A stretch of 64,000 bases of DNA from a bacterium (GTDB lineage Bacteria > CLD3 > SB21): positions 1-64,000 of the forward strand of contig WBUR01000009.1 of the NCBI GenBank assembly GCA_008933615.1, written 5' to 3'. The position numbers and the translations under genes are program-made. The notes under the pieces were generated by a model. That model worked only from the letters and a program-made list of their open reading frames with translations. It did no database searches and was not told where the DNA came from. Positions 16,852 through 25,310 of this stretch are shown here, piece by piece (position 1 is the first letter of the stretch; the number at the start of each line of letters is the position of its first letter).

Positions 16852-18141
16852 TTATGCTCTTTCAATTTCAAGTTTCAGAAAATGCGTCGCGCAGGAAATG
16901 CATGGATCATAATTACGAATCGCCTGCTCGCACTGCCATGTCAGTTTACCTTTATCCAAACCGATATTTTTTTCTACAAATTTTGTGAGATCGGCCTCAA
17001 TCTGCTTCTGATTTTGAGATGTCGGCGGCACGATCTTCGCGTCGGTAATAACGCCTTCTGCATCGGTCGAATAACGATGATAACATATTCCGCGGGGCGC
17101 TTCGGTGCATCCATAACCGGTTCCGGCTTTCGGATGTAATTCCAATCGCGAGATTTCCGGCGGTTCATAATGTTGTATGATTCGTAGCGCTTCTTCGCAG
17201 GCATACACCGTTTCAATGCTGCGCGCAATGATGCTCTTAAACGGATTTTTGCATTCCGGCATGAAATGAACTTCCTTAGCGAGCGCTTTCGCGGTCGGCG
17301 TCAGTTGTTCAAAATTGAGATTAAATCTGGCTAGGGGCCCGACGTTATACGCGCCGCGCCGAATGATAATGCTGTGCAGCGCATTACTATGCGCCTCGTG
17401 AATTTCTTCAAAATTGCGTTCATAGTCGCGAATCTCAATATTTAACCCGCGATTGGAAATAAGTTTCCCGTCCAAGATCGCGTATTCATCCTCGCGGTGC
17501 AGAGCAACAAATTCATAATCCATTTCAAAATCAGGGAAGTCGAATCCGGCAACCCACTTGACAGTTTCAATAGACGCATCGCGCGCCCATTTTAACTTTT
17601 CCTCGAGCGGTTGCAATTCTTTCTTCGACGGCGCGCGGTAAAACCCGCCGACCGCCACATTCACCGGATGAATTTCCCTCCCGCCGACTGCCGTCATGAT
17701 CTCATTGCCAATTTTTTTCAGTTCCAGACCGCGTTTAACTATATCCGGAAATTTACCGGCCATGTGGATGGCGCTCTCATACCCCAGAAAATCCGGCGCA
17801 TGAAGCATATACACGTGCAATACATGACTTTCAATCCACTCGCCGCAGTAGATCAGCCGACGCAGGTCACGCAGCGCACCTTCGACCTTGATTCCCAGAA
17901 TATTTTCCATAGCCTGCGAGGAACTCATTTGATAGGCTATCGGACAGATTCCGCAAATGCGCGCAGTAATGTCCGGCGCTTCGGTGTACTTACGTCCGCG
18001 CAGGAAGGCTTCAAAAAAACGCGGCGGCTCGAATATTTTAAATTGTACCTTCGTTATTTTTTTGTCTTTGATCTTGACGATAAGGCCGCCTTCGCCTTCG
18101 ACCCTTGCCAGATAGTCCACTTTTATCGTTTTAGTATTCAT
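16852..18141 (-). CDS. hydA: Group 3b [NiFe]-hydrogenase large (alpha) subunit
   Basis: Catalytic subunit of a cytosolic bidirectional NAD(P)-linked hydrogenase (sulfhydrogenase type). The N-terminal Ni ligands are RICGICP (61-67; Cys63, Cys66), the C-terminal ones DPCISCATH, followed by nine residues ending ERA that the protease would remove. The ATG at 18141 has GGAG upstream and overlaps hydD by 11 bp; a start further upstream is unlikely. Its order behind the small, FAD and FeS subunits is typical of hydBGDA clusters. Confidence 0.95.
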   Translation of the reverse strand: MNTKTIKVDYLARVEGEGGLIVKIKDKKITKVQFKIFEPPRFFEAFLRGRKYTEAPDITARICGICPIAYQMSSSQAMENILGIKVEGALRDLRRLIYCGEWIESHVLHVYMLHAPDFLGYESAIHMAGKFPDIVKRGLELKKIGNEIMTAVGGREIHPVNVAVGGFYRAPSKKELQPLEEKLKWARDASIETVKWVAGFDFPDFEMDYEFVALHREDEYAILDGKLISNRGLNIEIRDYERNFEEIHEAHSNALHSIIIRRGAYNVGPLARFNLNFEQLTPTAKALAKEVHFMPECKNPFKSIIARSIETVYACEEALRIIQHYEPPEISRLELHPKAGTGYGCTEAPRGICYHRYSTDAEGVITDAKIVPPTSQNQKQIEADLTKFVEKNIGLDKGKLTWQCEQAIRNYDPCISCATHFLKLEIERA

Positions 18142-18910
18142 ACGCCTCGCTCTCCTTACGGCAGGCATCCGAGTAACAATTAAAAGCGCGGAACGATCTG
18201 ACGATATCCGGATCGCTCACGGCAAGTTGGCTCCACCACTTGCTGAGAGAAGACATATTCGGCGTCTCCTTGGGGCCAAAACATCCGTAACAACCTCTGT
18301 GGTAAGAAGGACAAATGGCGCCGCACCCGGCTTGCGTAACCGGACCCAAGCACGGTATTTCTTTGGCAACCATCACACAGGTCGTTCCGCGCTGTTTACA
18401 TTCCATACAAACGCTATGAGGAGGCGTATTAGGTTTACGCCCGTTCAAATAAGCGCTGATCACTTCAATGAGCTGCGGTTTGCTGATCGGACAACCCCGC
18501 ACCTCGAAATCAACAAATACATGTTCGGAGATCGGCGTGGATTTTGAAAGCGTCTCAATATAATCCGGCCGTGCATAGACAATGTTTGTAAAATCTTTTA
18601 CATTTTTGAAATTGCGCAGCGCTTGAATTCCACCCGCCGTCGCGCATGCACCGATGGAAATCAGCACATTCGAAATACGCCGTATGGCATGAATTCTCTC
18701 CGCGTCATGAGCTGTAGTGATGGAACCTTCGACCAAAGATACATCGTAAGGCCCTTTGACCACTTCGCGTGATGCTTCAGGAAAATTGGCAATGTCGATT
18801 CGTCCGATGAGCGTAAGTAACTCATCTTCACAATCCAAAAGACTAAGCTGACATCCGTCACACGAGGCAAATTTCCAAACCGCCAGTTTGGGTTTATTTT
18901 TTTTTGTCAT
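18131..18910 (-). CDS. hydD: Group 3b [NiFe]-hydrogenase small (delta) subunit
   Basis: 259 aa, no Tat signal, so cytosolic. [18 protein letters not shown] (16-33) carries the first proximal-cluster cysteines; [19 protein letters not shown] and a Cys-rich end ([33 protein letters not shown]) supply three FeS clusters. The start lies one base past the hydG stop, with AGGGAG upstream. Electrons pass from here to the FAD subunit. Confidence 0.94.
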   Translation of the reverse strand: MTKKNKPKLAVWKFASCDGCQLSLLDCEDELLTLIGRIDIANFPEASREVVKGPYDVSLVEGSITTAHDAERIHAIRRISNVLISIGACATAGGIQALRNFKNVKDFTNIVYARPDYIETLSKSTPISEHVFVDFEVRGCPISKPQLIEVISAYLNGRKPNTPPHSVCMECKQRGTTCVMVAKEIPCLGPVTQAGCGAICPSYHRGCYGCFGPKETPNMSSLSKWWSQLAVSDPDIVRSFRAFNCYSDACRKESEAYEY

Positions 18911-18911
18911 A

Positions 18912-19748
18912 TCATATCTCCCTCTGCATCAGAAGATCATGGATCGTATCATAGCGAAATACCGGGCCGTCCTTGCAAATGAAGACAGAACCCCATTGGC
19001 AGTGTCCGCAAAAACCGACCGCGCATTTCATGTTTCGCTCCATGGACATATAAATTTTATCCTTCAGGACGCCGCGGGTAATAAATTCCTGAACCGTAAA
19101 TCGCATCATGATCTCGGGTCCGCATACCATGGCGATCGTTCGCGCCGGATCAAAATGCGCCTTCGATATTAGCGTGGTGACAACGCCGACATTGCCGCGC
19201 CAGGCGCCGCTGGCACGATCTACGGTGACCGCCACTTCCGCATCAAGCCGCGCCCGCCATTTTTCAAGTTCCTTCATGAATAGAATATCCTGAGGCGTGC
19301 GTGAACCGTACAATAAAATCACTTTTCCGTATTTTTCACGATGTGCAAGCACATGATAGATCACCGGCCTTAGCGGCGCCAATCCGATTCCGCCTGCAAC
19401 TATGGCAACGTCATGGCCTGATGCCCGTAATACCGGCCAGTCGGTTCCGTAGGGACCGCGGATCCCGAGAATATCCCCTTTTTTCAGCTTGCGCATCGCC
19501 TTCGTGACGCTTCCCACCGCGCGGATCGTATGAATGATACTTGTTTTTTTCAACGGATCGCCGCTGATCGAAACGGGTATCTCACCCACGCCGAACAAAT
19601 AGACCATATTAAATTGGCCGGGCTTGAAAGTAAACTCACCGCCGTCCAATGGTTTTAATTCAAAAGTAAAAGTATCGTGTGTTTCTTTTACTGCGCGGCT
19701 GATCTGAAACAGCCGCGGCAGCATTACATTCGGAACTTCTGCTATCAT
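18912..19748 (-). CDS. hydG: Group 3b hydrogenase FAD/NAD(P)-binding (gamma) subunit
   Basis: 278 aa of the ferredoxin-NADP reductase family. FAD-binding beta-barrel ([21 protein letters not shown]), NAD(P) domain ([34 protein letters not shown]) and a C-terminal [2Fe-2S] site [17 protein letters not shown]. It is the site of NAD(P)H formation or oxidation. It starts 3 bp after the stop of the cNMP-fold gene. Confidence 0.93.
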   Translation of the reverse strand: MIAEVPNVMLPRLFQISRAVKETHDTFTFELKPLDGGEFTFKPGQFNMVYLFGVGEIPVSISGDPLKKTSIIHTIRAVGSVTKAMRKLKKGDILGIRGPYGTDWPVLRASGHDVAIVAGGIGLAPLRPVIYHVLAHREKYGKVILLYGSRTPQDILFMKELEKWRARLDAEVAVTVDRASGAWRGNVGVVTTLISKAHFDPARTIAMVCGPEIMMRFTVQEFITRGVLKDKIYMSMERNMKCAVGFCGHCQWGSVFICKDGPVFRYDTIHDLLMQREI

Positions 19749-19751
19749 ATA

Positions 19752-20219
19752 TTACCAATCCGCTTTTGCTCCATACACATCCATTAACTGTAAACGGGTT
19801 GCCTGGAGGCGTGAAGAGAGAACCGTAAAGAAACGTTTGAGCAATTGATATCCCATTTCATGATTGTCTTCGCATTTTTTTCTCAAACATTCCCCATCCA
19901 AGGCTATCGCCCGTGTCGGTTCTACGACGCGCGCATCGAAGTGCCAGTAGTACGGCGGCACCAACCAGGACCAGCCAAGCACGTCGCCCGCTTCTAAAGT
20001 TTCGATGACCACATGACCCCGTCCGGGAACAAAAATCTCGACTGCAACTTTGCCCTGACGAATCAGATACACTTTTCTTGCTTCTTCGCTCTCGTGAAAA
20101 ATAAACTGCTCGGTGTCATACCGAACGTTCGACGCGCAGCCGACGATAACAGGCAATAATTCATCCGGAAAGTCGGACAGGAATCCATGTTCTTTCAATA
20201 CCGATTCTAGATTTTCCAT
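19752..20219 (-). CDS. Cyclic-nucleotide-binding-fold protein without DNA-binding domain
   Basis: 155 aa: one cNMP-binding beta-roll (FIFHESEEARKVYLIRQGKVAVEI, LEAGDVLGWSWLVPPYYWHFDARV) plus a short helix. The phosphate cassette lacks the Glu and Arg of cAMP receptors, and no helix-turn-helix follows, so it is neither a typical CRP nor likely to bind cAMP. GGGAG lies 7 nt before the ATG. Lying between the FeS and FAD subunit genes, it may be a structural or regulatory partner of the hydrogenase. Confidence 0.85.
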   Translation of the reverse strand: MENLESVLKEHGFLSDFPDELLPVIVGCASNVRYDTEQFIFHESEEARKVYLIRQGKVAVEIFVPGRGHVVIETLEAGDVLGWSWLVPPYYWHFDARVVEPTRAIALDGECLRKKCEDNHEMGYQLLKRFFTVLSSRLQATRLQLMDVYGAKADW

Positions 20220-20309
20220 TTTTTCTCCCGTTTAAGTAGTGCACTTACTTAAGTACGGTTAATGATTCTGTTTATTAAAAATAAATCGGAACTTCTCATG
20301 TCCGATATT
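20220..20309 (-). promoter_or_regulatory. Intra-operon gap with dyads
   Basis: 90 bp between the FeS subunit and the cNMP-fold gene. It holds AAGTAGTGCACTTACTT (imperfect palindrome) overlapping TACTTAAGTA, and a 6-bp hairpin ATCGGA/TCCGAT at 20286-20307. No T-run follows, so it is not a terminator. A secondary promoter or processing site is possible. Confidence 0.3.
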
Positions 20310-21464
20310 CTAAAGTTCATCTTCTACGGCAACGTGCTTTTCTCCCTGCCGGATCGTTGCCGCTTCTTCCGTTAAATCAATTCCCACGGGGCACCACGTA
20401 ATACAGCGGCCGCAGCCGGTGCATCCGAAGGAGCCGAACTGATCAACCCAATTAGATAACTTATGCGTCATCCATTGGCGGTAACGTGATTTAGCAGAAT
20501 TGCGGATACTGCCGCCGTGGATGTATGAAAAACGAACCGTAAAGCAGGAATCCCATTTGCGCCAGCGCTCCGCATGATCGCCGCTCAGGTCTGTTACGTC
20601 CTCAACGTTGGTGCAAAAGCAGGTCGGACAAACCATGGTGCAATTAGCGCAGCTCAGACAGCGTTTTCCGATGCTGTCCCAGATGCGATTCTCCAGATTT
20701 CGGTTCAACATATGCTTCAAATCCGTCGTATCCAAAATTTTGGTAATTTGAGATTCTGTCTTCACAACAACTTGTTCTGCCTGTTGAACCTGCTCTTCGT
20801 TCGCCGACGTATTTGACACCTCGTGTAAAATTTCTACGCCGAGATCCGAGCCCGTCTCCGCAACGAAGAAATGATGTGTGCCGTCAATAATCTCCGTCAA
20901 CGCAATGTCAAAATGATTGGCCGCTTTCGGGCCGGTATTCATCGACGCGCAGAAACAATTGTGCCCTGCCACGCTACAATTGACTGCAACAATAAAAGCG
21001 CGTTCTCTTTTTTGCACGTAAGCAGCATCCTGAAAATCTTTGCCATAAAAAACTTTGTCTTGTATCGCGATGGCATGCAGTTCACATGCTCGTACGCCGA
21101 TAAATGCAAATTTCAACGGTTCCGTCTTATCTTCCTCAACGTCAAACTCTTTGCCGTTACGTTTTGCCGACCAGAATTTAACCGCCGGACTGTGCAGATA
21201 AGTCTTCCATGACGTCGGAGTGATAACGTAACCAAACCATGCATCATCATTTCGTTTTTTCAAACGATAGGTACCAGCGCCCTGCTCATCCGTCCATCCG
21301 ACAGGCAGTTGATCGATCGATGAAATTTCATCGAGAATAATGGCTTGATCTTTTAAAGTAGGGCCGATCGTAGTGTAACCGTGTCGGAGTAAGACGTCAA
21401 AAAGTTTCTGTAGTTCTTTACTGTCAATAACGAGTTTGTCTTTACCGGGATTAAATTGCCGCAT
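20310..21464 (-). CDS. hydB: Group 3b hydrogenase FeS (beta) subunit
   Basis: 384 aa from the ATG at 21464 with GAGGAG at 7 nt; a GTG 18 bp upstream is less likely. The N-terminal region carries a Cys-rich stretch (GVRACELHAI, VNCSVAGHNCFCASM), and the C-terminal half two [4Fe-4S] ferredoxin motifs, CLSCANCTMVCP and CTGCGRCITWCP. It matches the beta subunit of Pyrococcus-type sulfhydrogenase, which transfers electrons between the hydrogenase core and external acceptors. Confidence 0.92.
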   Translation of the reverse strand: MRQFNPGKDKLVIDSKELQKLFDVLLRHGYTTIGPTLKDQAIILDEISSIDQLPVGWTDEQGAGTYRLKKRNDDAWFGYVITPTSWKTYLHSPAVKFWSAKRNGKEFDVEEDKTEPLKFAFIGVRACELHAIAIQDKVFYGKDFQDAAYVQKRERAFIVAVNCSVAGHNCFCASMNTGPKAANHFDIALTEIIDGTHHFFVAETGSDLGVEILHEVSNTSANEEQVQQAEQVVVKTESQITKILDTTDLKHMLNRNLENRIWDSIGKRCLSCANCTMVCPTCFCTNVEDVTDLSGDHAERWRKWDSCFTVRFSYIHGGSIRNSAKSRYRQWMTHKLSNWVDQFGSFGCTGCGRCITWCPVGIDLTEEAATIRQGEKHVAVEDEL

Positions 21465-21489
21465 ATCCGCTCCTCGCTGCACGAGGGCT

Positions 21490-22800
21490 TCAGTGAACGA
21501 AGAAATTGTACTTCAGCCTTTCATGCGCAGCTTTTGCTAATTCTTCTCTGAAACTGGGGTGAGCGATAGCGATCAGCGCTTCCGCTCTCTCTCTTAAATT
21601 TTTTCCATGTAAGTACGCGACGCCGAATTCCGTCACTACATAATGCACATCCGCCCGCGTGGTCACGACACCCGCGCCGGACTTTAGAATGGGGGCGATA
21701 CGTGAGGTTTTTCCGCCTTGTGCAGTTGACGGCAACGCAATGACCGGCTTTCCGCCTTTGGCGTAGGCCGCGCCGCGAATAAAATCAACCTGTCCGCCGA
21801 AACCGGAAAATATTTTTGTCCCTATAGAATCGGAACATACTTGCCCGGTCAAATCTACTTCGATGGCGGAATTCACCGCAACTATATTCTCATTACGTGA
21901 AATGATAAAAGGATCGTTAGTGTAATCCGATGGATGAAACTCGAACATCGGGTTATTGTGTATATAATCGTAAAGAGCACGGCTTCCGAGCGCAAACGTT
22001 CCAACAACTTTGCCGGGATGTAATGTCTTTTGCGAACCGTTGATAATGCCCGATTCGATAGCCTGCATCACGCCGTCAGAAACCATTTCCGTGTGAATGC
22101 CCAGATTTTTCCGGTCATACAAGAATGATAAAACGGAATCGGGAATTCCTCCGATGCCTAATTGCAGCGTGGTGCCGTCGTCAACCAACTGCGCTACATG
22201 CTGTCCGATCCTCCGTTCAATGTCGGTAGGCTGCGCTCTCTCGAGTTCCGGTATATCTTCAGAAACCTCAACGATCTTGGTTACTTTTGAAACGTGAATG
22301 AAACAATCGCCTAAAGTTCGCGGCATTTTTTCATTCGCCTGCGCCAGAATAATTTTTGCTGCTTTCAATGCCGCCATGGTCGCCAATGTTTCCACGCCTA
22401 AACTCATAAAACCATGTTCGTCCGGAAGGGTGGTTTGAATGATCGCCACATCTAAATGTTTTTGACCGGATGAAAAAAGCCATGGAATTTCATGAAGAAA
22501 GACGGGAATGTAATCTGCGCGGCCGTCATTAACCGCTTCGCGGTCTGCCGGGCCCACGAACAGCGAGTTGTGTCTGAAGTGCCCCGCCATTTCCGGTTTC
22601 GACAACGGATCATTACCGATCAGTAAAACATGCGTCACTTCGACATCGGTGAGTTCGTCCTTACGATCGGCAAGAGCGTTTAGCAAAACGTACGAAGTTG
22701 CCGCATTGCCGCTTGTAAATATCTTATCGCCGGGCTTGATAATTGAAACGGCTTCCTGCGCTGTCGTACTTTTCCTCTTAAATTCTTCAGTCCATTTCAT
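21490..22800 (-). CDS. Acetyl-CoA hydrolase/transferase family CoA-transferase
   Basis: 436 aa, first gene of the hydrogenase unit. The motif VNSAIEVDLTGQV (about 310-322) contains the catalytic Glu that forms the CoA thioester; GIGGIPDSVL and the C-terminal EFGVAYLHGKNLRERA are family hallmarks. Known members use acetate, succinate, propionate or 4-hydroxybutyrate; the substrate is not decided by sequence. 25 bp separate its stop from the hydB start. GGAG lies 9 nt before the ATG. It may release acyl-CoA produced by the oxidoreductase as an acid while conserving the thioester. Confidence 0.9.
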   Translation of the reverse strand: MKWTEEFKRKSTTAQEAVSIIKPGDKIFTSGNAATSYVLLNALADRKDELTDVEVTHVLLIGNDPLSKPEMAGHFRHNSLFVGPADREAVNDGRADYIPVFLHEIPWLFSSGQKHLDVAIIQTTLPDEHGFMSLGVETLATMAALKAAKIILAQANEKMPRTLGDCFIHVSKVTKIVEVSEDIPELERAQPTDIERRIGQHVAQLVDDGTTLQLGIGGIPDSVLSFLYDRKNLGIHTEMVSDGVMQAIESGIINGSQKTLHPGKVVGTFALGSRALYDYIHNNPMFEFHPSDYTNDPFIISRNENIVAVNSAIEVDLTGQVCSDSIGTKIFSGFGGQVDFIRGAAYAKGGKPVIALPSTAQGGKTSRIAPILKSGAGVVTTRADVHYVVTEFGVAYLHGKNLRERAEALIAIAHPSFREELAKAAHERLKYNFFVH

Positions 22801-23096
22801 TCCAATTACTCTCCGGTTATTATTTTATTTAAAATAGTTCTAAATCGTTTTCTTACCTGCCTTAATGTAATATAAATAAACGCAAAGTGTTAAGACATGG
22901 GTCAGGTTTAAACATGATTTTTATCAGGAAATGGACGTATTAAATGACAAAAAAGAGGGTTGGATGGGCATTTAGAAGAAAATAGTGTAGAAATATGCTA
23001 CAAGGCTGGAAAAAGGGGGTTTTTCTTACTCAATCTGAAAAAAAATGCAGAGCTTATACAGGAATGTTAAGAAAATAGAAATATATAGATCAAATC
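22801..23096. other. Promoter region of the CoA-transferase/hydrogenase unit
   Basis: 296 bp, AT-rich, without coding signal. It carries the dyad at 22911-22930 and is shared with the 3' side of the HtrA gene. Confidence 0.5.
22911..22930 (-). promoter_or_regulatory. CRP/FNR-type dyad upstream of the hydrogenase unit
   Basis: AACATGAT-TTTT-ATCAGGAA, about 110 bp before the CoA-transferase start. The left arm and spacer are identical to the ppdK site; the right arm has two deviations. Confidence 0.45.
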
Positions 23097-24194
23097 TTAT
23101 GCTTTTGCCAATATCAGTTTGAGTGTAAATTTCTTCTTCTCACGAACGACCTCCAAATTCACCGAATCCCCTATCCGAAGATCATCACCCAATATGATCT
23201 TACGGAAGTCATATTCATTATTCACATTTTGTCCGTTGATTCTTGTGATCACATCGCTTACACGCAACCCTGCCGACTCGGCCGGGCCTGCTTTCTCCAC
23301 TTCAGAAACAACGAGTCCTTTCACTTCATCAAGACCCAGGTATTTGGCGATCATACGATCCACGGACTGATATTTAAATCCCATAGTAAAAGATCGATCC
23401 ACCATACCCTTTTGTTTTAGTTCGGGAAGAATCTTTGCAACACGATTAATTGGAATGGCAAAACCGATCCCGATATTGGTCTTGGCGGCGCCGCTTCCGC
23501 TGTAGATGAACGTATTAATGCCAACCACTTCTCCGGCGGAATTTACCAAAGGGCCACCGCTGTTGCCGCCGTTTATCGCCGCATCGGTCTGAATCATGTT
23601 TTGATAGGAGTGGTTGCCGTCGATCAGCCCAAAATCACGTTTGGTTGCGCTGATTACTCCAACAGTCACGGTCGGTTGATTATTGATATCAAACAGCCCG
23701 AACGGATTTCCCAACGCGATCGCCCATTCGCCGATGATCAGATCTTCCGAATCGGCAAAGGTGATATATTTTAATTTGCGGTCCGGCGTGATCTTCAAAA
23801 CGGCAACGTCCACGGTTTTGTCCATACCGATGATTTTCGCGGGATATTTCGAGCCGTCAGTCAATGTTACGATTACCTCAACCGCGCCATTCACCACGTG
23901 CTCATTGGTCAAAATATACCCGTCATCCGAAATAAGAAACCCGGAACCGAGCCCTTTAACTTTGTCGTAATATTTTTGTTTTGGAAAAAACTGGCTGAAA
24001 AATTCGTCGTTAATGAATGGATTAGAATACGTGTATTCCTGAATTGAAACCACATTAATTCCAACGATGGCCGGAACAACTTTTTTAATGGCGCGCGTCA
24101 GCGCATTTTGCCGGGATGACAGGATATCATCTTGCGCTAGTAAAGATGATAGTGAGACAAAAATAATCAGGGATATTCCAAATATTCTATGCAT
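23097..24194 (-). CDS. HtrA/DegP-type serine protease with one PDZ domain
   Basis: 365 aa. A signal peptide to about residue 20 (LLAQD) places it in the periplasm. Trypsin-like domain with catalytic triad His99 (TNEHVV), Asp129 (TVDVAVL) and Ser212 (GGNSGGPL). A single PDZ domain spans about 265-360 (GLVVSEVEKAGPAESAGLRVSDVITRING), so it is DegS-like in layout but without a membrane anchor beyond the signal. It degrades or senses misfolded envelope proteins. Monocistronic; weak SD. Confidence 0.93.
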   Translation of the reverse strand: MHRIFGISLIIFVSLSSLLAQDDILSSRQNALTRAIKKVVPAIVGINVVSIQEYTYSNPFINDEFFSQFFPKQKYYDKVKGLGSGFLISDDGYILTNEHVVNGAVEVIVTLTDGSKYPAKIIGMDKTVDVAVLKITPDRKLKYITFADSEDLIIGEWAIALGNPFGLFDINNQPTVTVGVISATKRDFGLIDGNHSYQNMIQTDAAINGGNSGGPLVNSAGEVVGINTFIYSGSGAAKTNIGIGFAIPINRVAKILPELKQKGMVDRSFTMGFKYQSVDRMIAKYLGLDEVKGLVVSEVEKAGPAESAGLRVSDVITRINGQNVNNEYDFRKIILGDDLRIGDSVNLEVVREKKKFTLKLILAKA

Positions 24195-24257
24195 GTTAAT
24201 ACCGCTTTATGATATAATTTTTCATTTAATTACGCCAGGCGAAGCTAAAAGTTACAA

Positions 24258-24283
24258 ATCCCTGCACAAAATAGTGCAGGGAT
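24258..24283 (-). terminator. Hairpin between the aldolase and HtrA genes
   Basis: ATCCCTGCAC (24258-24267), loop AAAATA, GTGCAGGGAT (24274-24283); leftward followed by TTTGTAACTTTT. Probably ends transcription of the aldolase gene, about 180 bp past its stop. Confidence 0.55.
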
Positions 24284-24336
24284 CGTAATATTCCAGTTTT
24301 CTAAAATAAGGCGCTTATTGAACCCATGTAGTGGTA

Positions 24337-24400
24337 TCCCGCAAATCTCGCAAATTTACGCAAATAAAACTTCTGTGTGAGTCTGCGAAATTAGCGGAAA
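24337..24400. repeat. CTGCG-type interspersed intergenic repeat, copy 2
   Basis: TCCCGCAAATCTCGCAAATTT at its left and AGTCTGCGAAATTAGCGG at its right. 24371-24398 matches 4289-4316 at 24 of 28 positions. It lies between two genes, like copy 1. Confidence 0.5.
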
Positions 24401-24460
24401 ATGTATTCATAGTGTATTCCTTGCAATCCACCTATGATACAATTTCAAGTTACGACGAAT

Positions 24461-25114
24461 TTATTTCCCCTTATTCATTTTTTCCCAATCTTCTAAAAAT
24501 TTCTTCAGACCGAGATCCGTCAAAGGATGATGAATCAACTGTTCGATCACTTTGAGGGGCATCGTGCATACATGCGCGCCGATCTGGCAAGCTTCCACCA
24601 CGTGCATGGGATGGCGCACGCTCGCAACCAGCACTTGGGTTTTATAACCGTAGTTATCATACATATTACATATCTCATCAATCAATTGCATTCCGTTGGT
24701 GCTGATGTCGTCGAGACGGCCAACAAACGGGCTAACAAAGGTTGCGCCTGCTTTAGCGGCAAGCAACGCTTGATTTGGCGAAAAACACAATGTCACATTG
24801 GTCTTAATTCCTTCGGAAGTAAAAATCTTACAAGCCTGCAAACCGGCCTTGATCAATGGAAGTTTCACTGTGATATTCTTATGAAGCTTAGCAAGTTCAT
24901 GCCCTTCCTTTAGCATGCCGTCCAGATCCGTACTCACCACTTCCGCAGAGATCGGACCGTCAACCACTTTACATATTTCTTTGAGTAATTCGACGAAGTT
25001 GACATTTTTTTCTCTCGCAACAAGCGACGGGTTCGTAGTTACGCCGTCCAAAACGCCTAATGACGCTGCCTCCTTGATTTCATCCAAATTTGCCGTGTCG
25101 ATGAAAAATTTCAT
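24461..25114 (-). CDS. Small transaldolase / fructose-6-phosphate aldolase family enzyme
   Basis: 217 aa, the short single-barrel form (MipB/TalC/FSA). [13 protein letters not shown] at the N-terminus, [13 protein letters not shown], and Lys84 in ITVKLPL as the Schiff-base lysine. [20 protein letters not shown] and SPFVGRLDD complete the pattern. It acts in the pentose phosphate pathway as transaldolase, or cleaves fructose 6-phosphate; sequence alone does not decide. AAGGAG lies 6 nt before the ATG. Confidence 0.92.
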   Translation of the reverse strand: MKFFIDTANLDEIKEAASLGVLDGVTTNPSLVAREKNVNFVELLKEICKVVDGPISAEVVSTDLDGMLKEGHELAKLHKNITVKLPLIKAGLQACKIFTSEGIKTNVTLCFSPNQALLAAKAGATFVSPFVGRLDDISTNGMQLIDEICNMYDNYGYKTQVLVASVRHPMHVVEACQIGAHVCTMPLKVIEQLIHHPLTDLGLKKFLEDWEKMNKGK

Positions 25115-25246
25115 GGGTTCTCCTTTATTATAAAAGTTGAGTAAAAAATGTGGACGTTTTTGATAGTGTCAAAATTACACGAAAGTCATATGTAATGCAA
25201 GGGAATCTTTAATCTTCATAATTACATTTGATAATGAATCAAAAAA

Positions 25247-25273
25247 AATTGTATCTTATTTTTAATTACAATT
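25247..25273 (+). promoter_or_regulatory. Inverted repeat upstream of uvrB
   Basis: AATTGTA (25247-25253), 13-nt spacer, TACAATT (25267-25273), ending 38 bp before the uvrB ATG. It could be an operator of a DNA-damage regulator, but no known LexA consensus is matched. Confidence 0.25.
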
Positions 25274-25310
25274 AACCTCTGAATCTTCAAACTCTGATGT
25301 GATCTTCGCT

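Noticed and set aside
24527-24913. 128-codon rightward ORF over the aldolase gene
   Set aside because: Antisense shadow of a well-supported gene.
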